Shown here: one piece after another, positions 25,044 through 33,545 of the stretch
Layout: the number at the start of each line of letters is the position of its first letter
How positions within the stretch are numbered: the stretch's first letter is position 1
Assembly (NCBI GenBank): GCA_009881065.1
Contig: WXFE01000050.1
Span: 1 to 33,545 of the forward strand
Direction: 5' to 3'
DNA length: 33,545 nucleotides
Origin: Bacteroidales bacterium
GTDB lineage: Bacteria; Bacteroidota; Bacteroidia; Bacteroidales; VadinHA17
The notes under the pieces: generated by a model
Told to the model about the DNA's origin: nothing
Databases searched by the model: none
What the model saw: only the letters and a program-made list of their open reading frames with translations
Translations under genes and position numbers: made by a program

Positions 25044-25592
25044 ATGAATTCAGCCAGGATAGCGGTAAGATATGCGAAGGCTCTCTTTGACCTTGCCCTT
25101 GAAAGCGGCACTGTTGACGGCGTTTACCGTGACATGAAGGTATTGAGCCGCCTTTGTGCCATGGAAGAGGTGAAAAATGTGATCAGAAATCCTGTTCTCC
25201 CGCAGCAGAAGAGAAAGGATGCAATCATTGCCCTTGCCGGTGATGATGCTGAAAAGCAGACGATTGATTTCATCAATCTGATGTTCAGCAACGGCCGGGG
25301 CGATTACCTCTCTGCAGCAGCACGGAACTTCATTGACCTCACCCGCCGTCACAAGGGCATACGCCAGGTGACCGTCACCACAGCCGTTCCCGTAGATGGT
25401 ACCACAAAAAGGGAGCTGGCTGACCTTATCACAGGAGAAAAGGGAGGCACAATTGAGTTCAATGAGCAGATAGATGAGTCAATTATCGGCGGATTTATTC
25501 TCAGGGTTGATGACTCATACGTTGATGCCAGCGTAAGGAACAGGCTGAACAGATTCAGAAAGGAGTTTTCACTGGCAGGATTTACCGAATAG
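25044..25592 (+). CDS. atpH: ATP synthase F1 subunit delta
   Basis: 182 residues. The N-terminal helical domain begins ARIAVRYAKALFDLALESG and caps the top of the alpha/beta head; the C-terminal part (GFILRVDDSYVDASVRNRLNR) contains the signature that contacts subunit b. The length and order between atpF and atpA are standard. It has no catalytic role. Confidence 0.95.
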   Translation: MNSARIAVRYAKALFDLALESGTVDGVYRDMKVLSRLCAMEEVKNVIRNPVLPQQKRKDAIIALAGDDAEKQTIDFINLMFSNGRGDYLSAAARNFIDLTRRHKGIRQVTVTTAVPVDGTTKRELADLITGEKGGTIEFNEQIDESIIGGFILRVDDSYVDASVRNRLNRFRKEFSLAGFTE

Positions 25593-25613
25593 TAGTTTAT
25601 AAGATTCAGAGAT

Positions 25614-27200
25614 ATGACTAATATTAAACCTTCAGAGGTATCACAGATTTTAAGGCAGCAGCTTGAAGGAGTAGAGACGGCCATTGATGTTGAGGAAGTG
25701 GGGACGGTGCTGCAGGTCGGTGACGGCATTGCACGCATCTACGGCCTGAAGAATGTAGGATCAAACGAGCTGATCGAGTTTGTTGAGTCAAACATCAAGG
25801 GTATTGTTCTCAACCTTGAGGAGGACAATGTCGGAGCTGTTATTCTCGGCCCCTCGGAGAAGATCAAGGAGGGAGACATTGCCCGCCGTACCGGCAGAAT
25901 CTCATCCATTATGGTGGGAGAGGGTCTGCTTGGCAGGGTAATCACCACCACCGGTGATCCGATTGACGGCCGTGGTCCCATTACAGGGAAGCTTTACGAG
26001 ATGCCCTTTGAGAGAAAGGCGCCGGGTGTCATCTTCCGCCAGCCGGTGAAGCAACCGGTGCAGACAGGCCTCAAGGCCATTGATGCCATGATACCCATTG
26101 GCCGTGGTCAGCGTGAGCTCATCATCGGTGACCGGCAGACAGGCAAGACGGCTATCGCCATTGACACCATCATCAACCAGAGAAGCGAGTATGAGAAGGG
26201 CAAACCGTTATATTGCATCTATGTGGCAATAGGGCAGAAAGGATCAACCGTGGCAAACATAGCCACCACCCTCGAGCAGTATGGTGCCATGGACTATACC
26301 GTCATTGTCAGCGCCACTGCTGCTGATTCAGCGGCAGCACAGTTCTATGCTCCCTTTGCAGGAGCCGCAATCGGCGAGTTTTTCCGTGACACCGGCCGTG
26401 ATGCCCTGATTATTTATGACGACCTCTCCAAGCAGGCAGTTTCATACCGTGAGGTTTCACTACTGCTGCGCCGCCCGCCCGGCCGCGAAGCTTACCCGGG
26501 CGACGTCTTTTATCTTCACTCACGCCTTCTCGAGAGGGCAGCGAAGATCATTGAATCAGATGAGGTGGCAGCAAGGATGAATGACCTGCCTGAATCAATA
26601 CGCCATATGGTGAAGGGTGGCGGGTCACTCACAGCCCTCCCCATCATCGAGACCCAGGCTGGTGACGTCGCGGCATATATCCCCACCAACGTGATATCGA
26701 TCACTGACGGCCAGATCTTCCTGGAGTCAAGCCTCTTTAACGCAGGCATCAGGCCTGCAATCAACGTGGGCATATCGGTTTCCAGGGTAGGTGGTAACGC
26801 CCAGATCAGATCAATGAAGAAAGTGGCCGGAACACTTAAGGTTGACCAGGCACAGTACCGTGAACTGGAAGCTTTCTCGAAATTCGGCTCTGACCTCGAT
26901 GCTGCTACCCTTGCAGTGCTTGACAAGGGCGCCAAGAACGTCGAGATACTGAAGCAGAACCAGTACTCGCCTGTGAAGGTAGAGGAGCAGGTTGCCATCA
27001 TTTACTGCGGTACGCAGGGGTTGCTCAGGGATGTGCCGGTGCATAGGGTAAGCGAGTTTGAAAACGAATTCCTGGCGTACATGCGTAACAATCACAGTGA
27101 TGTGCTTGAAACAATCAAAAAGGGAATCATCAATGATGAAGTGACCGGTGTGCTTGACAAGGCTGTGGAGGAGGTAGCATCACAGTTTAAGTCACGCTAG
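25614..27200 (+). CDS. atpA: ATP synthase F1 subunit alpha
   Basis: 528 residues with the nucleotide-binding P-loop GDRQTGKT at 172-179 and the alpha signature [14 protein letters not shown]. The conserved Arg finger region (ISVSR) is intact. It is the noncatalytic, regulatory partner of beta in the F1 hexamer. It follows atpH by 21 bp and precedes atpG by 21 bp. Its length is slightly above the E. coli protein (513). Confidence 0.98.
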   Translation: MTNIKPSEVSQILRQQLEGVETAIDVEEVGTVLQVGDGIARIYGLKNVGSNELIEFVESNIKGIVLNLEEDNVGAVILGPSEKIKEGDIARRTGRISSIMVGEGLLGRVITTTGDPIDGRGPITGKLYEMPFERKAPGVIFRQPVKQPVQTGLKAIDAMIPIGRGQRELIIGDRQTGKTAIAIDTIINQRSEYEKGKPLYCIYVAIGQKGSTVANIATTLEQYGAMDYTVIVSATAADSAAAQFYAPFAGAAIGEFFRDTGRDALIIYDDLSKQAVSYREVSLLLRRPPGREAYPGDVFYLHSRLLERAAKIIESDEVAARMNDLPESIRHMVKGGGSLTALPIIETQAGDVAAYIPTNVISITDGQIFLESSLFNAGIRPAINVGISVSRVGGNAQIRSMKKVAGTLKVDQAQYRELEAFSKFGSDLDAATLAVLDKGAKNVEILKQNQYSPVKVEEQVAIIYCGTQGLLRDVPVHRVSEFENEFLAYMRNNHSDVLETIKKGIINDEVTGVLDKAVEEVASQFKSR

Positions 27201-27221
27201 TCAAAAGGATGGAGAGACAGG

Positions 27222-28109
27222 ATGGCTAATCTGAAAGCGATAAGGATCAGGCTCAGCTCGGTAAGGTCAACCAGGCAGATCACCTCTGCGATGAAGATGG
27301 TGGCTGCCGCCAAACTGCGCAGGGCACAGGACGCGATAGTACAGCTCAGGCCTTATGCCGATAAGCTCAATGAGATACAGGCAAGTGTCTGCGCTGCATT
27401 ACGCGATACCGAGACCGAAAACATATATGCTCAAAGAAAAAAGGGCAACGGAAAGGTTCTGATTGTGGTGGTCACATCCAACAAGGGGCTTTGCGGGGCA
27501 TTCAATGCCAACGTGCTCAGGGAGACCAGGCGTATCATGGACGAAAGATACAGCCAGGAGAACAGCAGGGGTGATCTCGGGGTGATGACAGTGGGCAAGA
27601 AGGCGAATGACGCACTCAGGAAACTTAAGTGCAACATCATAGAGGATCAGAGTGACCTTTACACGGAGCTGACATTTGACAGAATCTCTGCGCTGGCTGA
27701 TAAACTGATGAGGCTCTACGTGTCGAAGGAGTATGATACCATCGAAATAGTTTACAACCAGTTCAAGAATGCAGCTGTACAGAAGCTCACCAACGAGGTG
27801 TTCCTTCCGGTGACGATGGGAACCATATCAGGTCAGGACTCCGCGCCTGCAGACTATATCTACGAGCCTGACCAGGTCAGAATCATCTCGGAGCTCATTC
27901 CGAAGACATTGCGCATCAAATTGTACCGCTCACTGCTTGATTCGTTCGCGGCTGAGCACGGTGCCCGTATGACTGCCATGCATCAGGCTACAGACAATGC
28001 CACGGAACTTATCAGGGATCTTACCCTGCAGTACAACAAGGCCCGCCAGGCCTCCATCACCAACCAGCTGCTTGAGGTGGTCAGCGGCGCTGAAGCGCTG
28101 AACGGATAA
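27222..28109 (+). CDS. atpG: ATP synthase F1 subunit gamma
   Basis: 295 residues. The N-terminal helix (LKAIRIRLSSVRSTRQITSA, then MKMVAAAKLRRAQ) and C-terminal helix (MTAMHQATDNATELIRDLTL, then YNKARQASITNQLLEVVSGA) form the rotor shaft; both are strongly conserved. The Rossmann-like middle (SNKGLCGAFNANVLRE) is also present. Beta and epsilon genes do not follow directly, because a polyprenyl synthetase gene lies between. Confidence 0.97.
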   Translation: MANLKAIRIRLSSVRSTRQITSAMKMVAAAKLRRAQDAIVQLRPYADKLNEIQASVCAALRDTETENIYAQRKKGNGKVLIVVVTSNKGLCGAFNANVLRETRRIMDERYSQENSRGDLGVMTVGKKANDALRKLKCNIIEDQSDLYTELTFDRISALADKLMRLYVSKEYDTIEIVYNQFKNAAVQKLTNEVFLPVTMGTISGQDSAPADYIYEPDQVRIISELIPKTLRIKLYRSLLDSFAAEHGARMTAMHQATDNATELIRDLTLQYNKARQASITNQLLEVVSGAEALNG

Positions 28110-28124
28110 CGGAAAGAGAGAGAC

Positions 28125-29099
28125 ATGTTCACCAGCGAATATCTGAGAGAACTGACAAACAAGGCAATAGCCAGTCTCGGCGGCACACCGGAGGCAGAGA
28201 GGCTCTTTGAGCCCGTAAGATACATCCTGTCTATCGGGGGGAAGAGACTCAGACCGGTTATGTGCCTTTTGTCATGCAACATCTTCAGTGACAAGATTGA
28301 CGAGGCAGTGATGCCGGCGGTGGGCATAGAGGTGTTTCATAACTTCACCCTGATCCATGATGATATCATTGACAAGGATGAGGTAAGGCGCGGGTCCCCG
28401 ACTGTGCACGCGAAGTGGGGCCCGGATCAGGCCGTGCTGTCAGGTGATGTAATGGCATTCATTGCAATGGAGTGTATAGGTCAGGCTCCTGAAAGGGCCC
28501 TGCCGAAGGTGCTGAAGCTCTTCAACCGTACCGCCATTGAGGTATGCACCGGTCAGCAGCTCGACCTTGACTTTGAGAAGAAGGGAGTTGTGTCGGAAGC
28601 CGAATACCTTCGCATGATAGAGCTGAAGACCGCAGTGCTGATTGCTGCTTCCCTCAAGACAGGAGCAATCATAGGAGATGCCTCCGAAAAGGATCAGGAC
28701 CTGCTTTATGAATTCGGGCGCTGCCTCGGCATCGCCTTCCAGATACAGGATGACGTTCTTGACACCTATGGCGATACAAAGCTGTTCGGCAAGAAGACCG
28801 GCAGTGACATAGTGGCAAACAAGAAGACCTACCTCCTGGTAAAGGCCTTTGAGATGGCCGGCGGCAGCATGCTTACCCGCCTCAGGGAGCTTCTCGGGCC
28901 CGGCAGCAGTGACCCGGAAGCGAAAGTCAGGGGTGTGAGGGATATCTATGATGAACTGGAGATAAGGCTGCAGGCTGAGAATCTTGCGTATGACTACTTC
29001 AACAGGGCATTCCAGGCCCTTGATCAGGTGTCGGCAAATGGAGAGAGAAAGAGCGAACTGAAACAGCTTTCGGTGAATCTCATCGGAAGGGTAAAATGA
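28125..29099 (+). CDS. Trans-polyprenyl diphosphate synthase
   Basis: 324 residues with both aspartate-rich motifs: DDIID (79-83) followed by RRG, and QDDVLD about 130 residues later, plus the early GGKRLRP. It elongates allylic diphosphates with isopentenyl diphosphate in the cytoplasm. Chain length is set by residues just before the first motif; here FHNFTLIHDD has a Phe at position -5, which favours a short product such as C15 or C20 rather than a long quinone tail, but this is inference. It sits between atpG and atpD, 15 bp after atpG, so it is probably co-transcribed with the ATP synthase genes. Confidence 0.9.
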   Translation: MFTSEYLRELTNKAIASLGGTPEAERLFEPVRYILSIGGKRLRPVMCLLSCNIFSDKIDEAVMPAVGIEVFHNFTLIHDDIIDKDEVRRGSPTVHAKWGPDQAVLSGDVMAFIAMECIGQAPERALPKVLKLFNRTAIEVCTGQQLDLDFEKKGVVSEAEYLRMIELKTAVLIAASLKTGAIIGDASEKDQDLLYEFGRCLGIAFQIQDDVLDTYGDTKLFGKKTGSDIVANKKTYLLVKAFEMAGGSMLTRLRELLGPGSSDPEAKVRGVRDIYDELEIRLQAENLAYDYFNRAFQALDQVSANGERKSELKQLSVNLIGRVK

Positions 29100-29104
29100 A
29101 TTTC

Positions 29105-29118
29105 GCCCCGTCAGGGGC
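29105..29118 (+). promoter_or_regulatory. Short hairpin before atpD
   Basis: GCCCC/GGGGC with a 4-nt loop, in the 75-bp gap between the polyprenyl synthetase and atpD. No T-tract follows, so it is not a clear terminator; it may mark RNA processing or influence downstream expression. Confidence 0.35.
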
Positions 29119-29165
29119 AAAGAATAAGGAGAGTATATTATCAGATTACATAGAAACAGATTTAA

Positions 29166-30683
<1,518 letters not shown>

Positions 30684-30701
30684 CAAGTAAAAAAGCCGGA
30701 C

Positions 30702-30950
30702 GTGAAGATTGAGATCATTACACCTGACAAAAACATCTATTCGGGAGAGATACGCTCGGTGAGAGTGCCGGGAAGAAAGGGCTCATTCCAGGTACTGAAG
30801 GACCATGCGCCCATCATCTCAACCCTTGATGCCGGGAAGGTGATCATTGCCGATGACCAGGGCACCGAGGTGAGGTTTGAGATTACCGGCGGCGTTATTG
30901 AGGTCAGGAGGAACAGGATAATTCTCCTGGCCGACTCCGTGGTTCAGTAG
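30702..30950 (+). CDS. atpC: ATP synthase F1 subunit epsilon (short form)
   Basis: 82 residues from a GTG. Only the N-terminal beta-sandwich is present (ITPDKNIYSGEIRSVRVPGR, DHAPIISTLDAGKV, FEITGGVIEV). The two C-terminal helices that inhibit ATP hydrolysis in E. coli are missing. A short epsilon is usual in Bacteroidota, so this is not a truncation. Epsilon couples gamma to the c-ring. The decarboxylase gene starts 9 bp after its stop. Confidence 0.94.
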   Translation: MKIEIITPDKNIYSGEIRSVRVPGRKGSFQVLKDHAPIISTLDAGKVIIADDQGTEVRFEITGGVIEVRRNRIILLADSVVQ

Positions 30951-30959
30951 CAGAGGGGC

Positions 30960-32402
30960 ATGGACAGCAACGAATTTCGCAGGTACGGGCATGAGATCGT
31001 TGAGTGGATAGCCCGCTATTTTGAGAACGTTGAGCAATACCCGGTAAAATCAGGTGTCAGACCGGGAGAGATAAAGAACGCATTGCCGGAGCTTCCGCCT
31101 TCAGGAAGCGAATCCTTTGATCTTTTTATGAAGGATTTTGATGAAGTAATCATGCCAGGGATCACCCACTGGCAGAGTCCTAATTTCTTTGCATATTTCC
31201 CTGCGAACAGCAGTCCTCCTTCAGTGCTTGCCGAGATGCTTACGGCCGCCCTCGGGGCGCAGTGCATGCTCTGGGAGACCTCGCCGGCAGGTACTGAGCT
31301 TGAGGAGAGGATGATGGAGTGGCTCAGGTCAATGATGGGAATACCGCCGGAATTTGAGGGTGTTATTCAGGACAGCGCCTCATCATCTACCCTGGCAGCG
31401 CTTATTACCGCCCGTGAGAAAGTCACACGTTACCGTTCCAACAGGGAGGGACTCTCTGATACGGGCCGTATGCGCATATATGTCTCAGGCCAGACCCACT
31501 CATCGGTTGAGAAGGGGGCCGGGATTGCCGGATTTGGACGCGACAACCTGGTGAGGGTGGAGGTCAGGAGTGACTTTTCAATGGATCCTGAGGCTCTGGA
31601 GAGGGCAATAGAGCGAGATATTGCCAGCGGGTACATCCCCTGCTGTGCCATTGCCACCCTAGGCACCACGGGAGTCACTGCCATTGACCCGCTGAGAGCA
31701 ATGGGCGAGATATGCCGCAAACATGGAATCTGGCTGCATGTTGACGCTGCCATTGGCGGAACAGCCCTCCTGCTTCCCGAGATGCGGTGGATGGCTGACG
31801 GGATCGAATATGCTGACTCACTGGTATTCAATCCCCACAAGTGGATGTTCACCAACTTCGACTGTTCTGTCTATTTTGTCAGGGATGCAGCATCGCTGAT
31901 CCGCTCATTCGAGATACTTCCGGAGTACCTTAAAACCCGTACCAGGGGTGAGGTCAATGATTACCGCGACTGGGGCATTCCTCTCGGGAGACGCTTCAGG
32001 GCGCTGAAACTGTGGGCAGTGATCCGTTCCTATGGCGTTGAAGGGCTGCAGTCATTGATTCGCGAGCATTTAAGGCTTGCGAAGATGCTTGCCGGGCTGA
32101 TTGAGGCTGACAGGGATTTCAGGCTTATGGCCCCGGTGACGCTGAATACGCTCTGCTTCCGGTACTGTCCTGCCGGCATGGGCGATGAAGATGCCAACAC
32201 TCTGAATGAGAAAATAAACCATGCCCTCAATGACACGGGAAAGATTTATCTCACCCATACAAAGGTTGATGGCAGGTATGTTCTGAGGATGGTGACAGCC
32301 CAGACCGGCGTAACGGAACGGCATGTACGGCAGGCTTGGGACCTCATCAGGGAGACAGCATCAGCGCTCTCGTCCCAGAACGGTGCCGTAGATGTTGACT
32401 GA
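30960..32402 (+). CDS. Aromatic-L-amino-acid decarboxylase-like enzyme (group II, PLP)
   Basis: 480 residues, the same length as animal DOPA decarboxylase and alignable end to end: MDSNEFRRYGHEIVEWIARY, GITHWQSPNFFAYFP, TELEERMMEWL. PLP ligands are His180 (QTHSSVEK), Asp262 (HVDAA) and the Schiff-base Lys294 (FNPHKW). The loop Tyr that separates decarboxylases from aldehyde synthases is kept (Tyr323 in PEYLK), as is DYRDWGIPLGRRFRALKLW. It probably makes an aromatic amine (tyramine, tryptamine or phenethylamine). It follows atpC by 9 bp, so it is likely expressed with ATP synthase. Its 3' end overlaps the convergent gene by 42 bp. Confidence 0.88.
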   Translation: MDSNEFRRYGHEIVEWIARYFENVEQYPVKSGVRPGEIKNALPELPPSGSESFDLFMKDFDEVIMPGITHWQSPNFFAYFPANSSPPSVLAEMLTAALGAQCMLWETSPAGTELEERMMEWLRSMMGIPPEFEGVIQDSASSSTLAALITAREKVTRYRSNREGLSDTGRMRIYVSGQTHSSVEKGAGIAGFGRDNLVRVEVRSDFSMDPEALERAIERDIASGYIPCCAIATLGTTGVTAIDPLRAMGEICRKHGIWLHVDAAIGGTALLLPEMRWMADGIEYADSLVFNPHKWMFTNFDCSVYFVRDAASLIRSFEILPEYLKTRTRGEVNDYRDWGIPLGRRFRALKLWAVIRSYGVEGLQSLIREHLRLAKMLAGLIEADRDFRLMAPVTLNTLCFRYCPAGMGDEDANTLNEKINHALNDTGKIYLTHTKVDGRYVLRMVTAQTGVTERHVRQAWDLIRETASALSSQNGAVDVD

Positions 32403-33545
32403 AAAAGCCCCGTTCACGAAGTATCTGTTTTCATACGGCATATAGCCCGCCTGTATCCCCGCGCTTATCTCAAAGGGGATTCTCAGCAGGTAGAAATCAG
32501 CCATCAGTTCCGATCCCGCTGAGCAGAACCTCTTTGGGCCGGCGTGAAAGCTCCTGTCTGCATAATTGCGTATGTCCACCCCCTTTGAGTAGTCATAGAA
32601 GAGTGTGCCCCTGATTCTCTTGAGATAGAGGAAGCTGCCTGCAGCCAGGTCAGGATAGAAGAGCGGCATTGTGTAGTCAGCAGAGAAGGAGAGAAGTTTC
32701 TCGGCAACCAGGTTGTGATCATAACCGCGGGGCCATGGAAGTTTATTGCGGTAAAGATGTTTCCGTGCCGGGGCCTGGTTCTCCCGTCCGACCCTGAGGG
32801 AGAGACTGTGGTTCGGCAGTGCGCCGGGAAAGAAGAGGATTGTCCGGGCGTAGCTTTTGGAGCTGTACAGTTTTGTGTCCCATGGTGTTGTGGTCAGCTG
32901 CAGATCGAACACCTGTCCCCATTTCGGGTTGATGTCACGATAAGCTGTACGGAAGATGTTTGAGAAATAGAACCTGCCGGTGAGAGTCAGTACGTCCCTG
33001 TCATACCGGTTCTCGTCTGATAACCAGGTATCCCTGTTGCGGTAGCTGATGTAAAGGGCAGGCATCACCATCTGTCTGAATTTCCCGCGGGCGAACCACA
33101 ACTGGTCATAGATGCTCAGGTTAAGCTGCAGGTCGGTTCCCGGATTCTCCGGCGGCAGGGTCGCGCTGGTATCACTGATGATAAGCTGCTCTCCTCCCCA
33201 TTTTATCTCTGCGTCAATAACCGGGTACCACCCTTTCCATGTTATGCCGGAGTGCAGATAGTGGTTGCCTTCACTGTATTCATATCCCACGGTGGAGATA
33301 AGGGTGCTCAGGTGGTTCTGTGACATCAGTGTCAGACCCGGCCTAATGGTGGCTGGATCGGTCCGGATCTCATCCAGATCGGCATAGAACGGCAGCCAGC
33401 TGTGGGGATTGAACAGGTTTGCAATTTTCCGGTATGGCCCGGGTTCAGCGATCAACGGCATGGTTGCGTCACTCACGGAGTCATCAGCGGGTGGAGATGT
33501 CACGTCAGGCAAAATGTTCTCTGCGGGTGCCCCGCCCGGGTTGGG
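32361..33545 (-). CDS. Outer-membrane barrel-type protein, C-terminal part (cut by window edge)
   Basis: The frame is open from the stop at 32361 to the window edge (about 394 codons); the true start lies outside. After a Pro/Asp-rich linker, the segment YRKIANLFNPHSWLPFYADL begins a region of alternating strands (HSGITWKGWYPVIDAEIKWG, LALYISYRN-like turns, FSADYTMPLFYPDLAAGS) ending in a final strand FSVNIYGTVLGRER. This suggests an outer-membrane barrel. Similar Bacteroidota proteins carry a TolB-like propeller before the barrel, but that part is not in view, so the family is uncertain. Its tail overlaps the decarboxylase gene by 42 bp. Confidence 0.55.
   Translation of the reverse strand, partial: PNPGGAPAENILPDVTSPPADDSVSDATMPLIAEPGPYRKIANLFNPHSWLPFYADLDEIRTDPATIRPGLTLMSQNHLSTLISTVGYEYSEGNHYLHSGITWKGWYPVIDAEIKWGGEQLIISDTSATLPPENPGTDLQLNLSIYDQLWFARGKFRQMVMPALYISYRNRDTWLSDENRYDRDVLTLTGRFYFSNIFRTAYRDINPKWGQVFDLQLTTTPWDTKLYSSKSYARTILFFPGALPNHSLSLRVGRENQAPARKHLYRNKLPWPRGYDHNLVAEKLLSFSADYTMPLFYPDLAAGSFLYLKRIRGTLFYDYSKGVDIRNYADRSFHAGPKRFCSAGSELMADFYLLRIPFEISAGIQAGYMPYENRYFVNGAFSVNIYGTVLGRER

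Overview
The window is a gene-dense piece of a Bacteroidota chromosome, most likely Bacteroidales or a near relative. The evidence is a Bacteroidota-type promoter (TTG, 19 nt, TAnnTTTG), weak or absent Shine-Dalgarno sequences, an ATP synthase cluster with an extended signal-peptide-bearing AtpB and an AtpC lacking its C-terminal helices, and many Bacteroidota-style families (TonB-tailed M56 peptidase, LytS/LytTR pair, LiaF-like membrane proteins, ECF sigma/anti-sigma/outer-membrane triplet). Both window edges cut genes. I saw no tRNA, rRNA, insertion sequence or CRISPR array.

Region 1 (1-8.4 kb, minus strand) is an envelope block. It holds dipeptidase E, an AsmA-like protein and the start of a sensor kinase, probably one operon. 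An ECF sigma factor, a membrane anti-sigma-like protein and an outer-membrane barrel protein form a second operon. Upstream lies a GH16-fold protein that has lost all three catalytic acids and carries four long charged repeats at its N-terminus. Region 2 (8.5-14 kb, plus strand) has an e(P4)-type lipoprotein phosphatase, a decayed scrap of a DUF4143-type AAA ATPase, and an operon encoding a thioredoxin-fold lipoprotein, a BlaI repressor and a BlaR1/M56 peptidase with TonB-like tails. Two 16-bp BlaI-type palindromes sit at this operon's promoter, and one lies exactly between the -33 and -7 elements.

Region 3 (14-19.2 kb) contains a small membrane methyltransferase, a membrane zinc peptidase, YidD, and a minus-strand LiaF-like / LytS kinase / LytTR regulator operon. 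Region 4 (19.3-22.0 kb, plus) is the classic yceD-rpmF-plsX-fabH block joining ribosome and fatty-acid synthesis. Region 5 (22.1-32.4 kb, plus) begins with a bactofilin and runs through AtpZ-like and AtpI-like proteins, atpB-E-F-H-A-G, a polyprenyl synthetase, atpD-C and an aromatic amino acid decarboxylase resembling the animal enzyme. The window ends in a convergent, truncated outer-membrane-type gene.

The best leads are the BlaI-controlled redox/peptidase operon, the catalytically dead GH16 repeat protein, and three neighbouring but unrelated exported proteins whose linkers are each encoded by degenerate 24- or 30-bp tandem repeats. All calls come from reading the sequence by eye; no database search was run.
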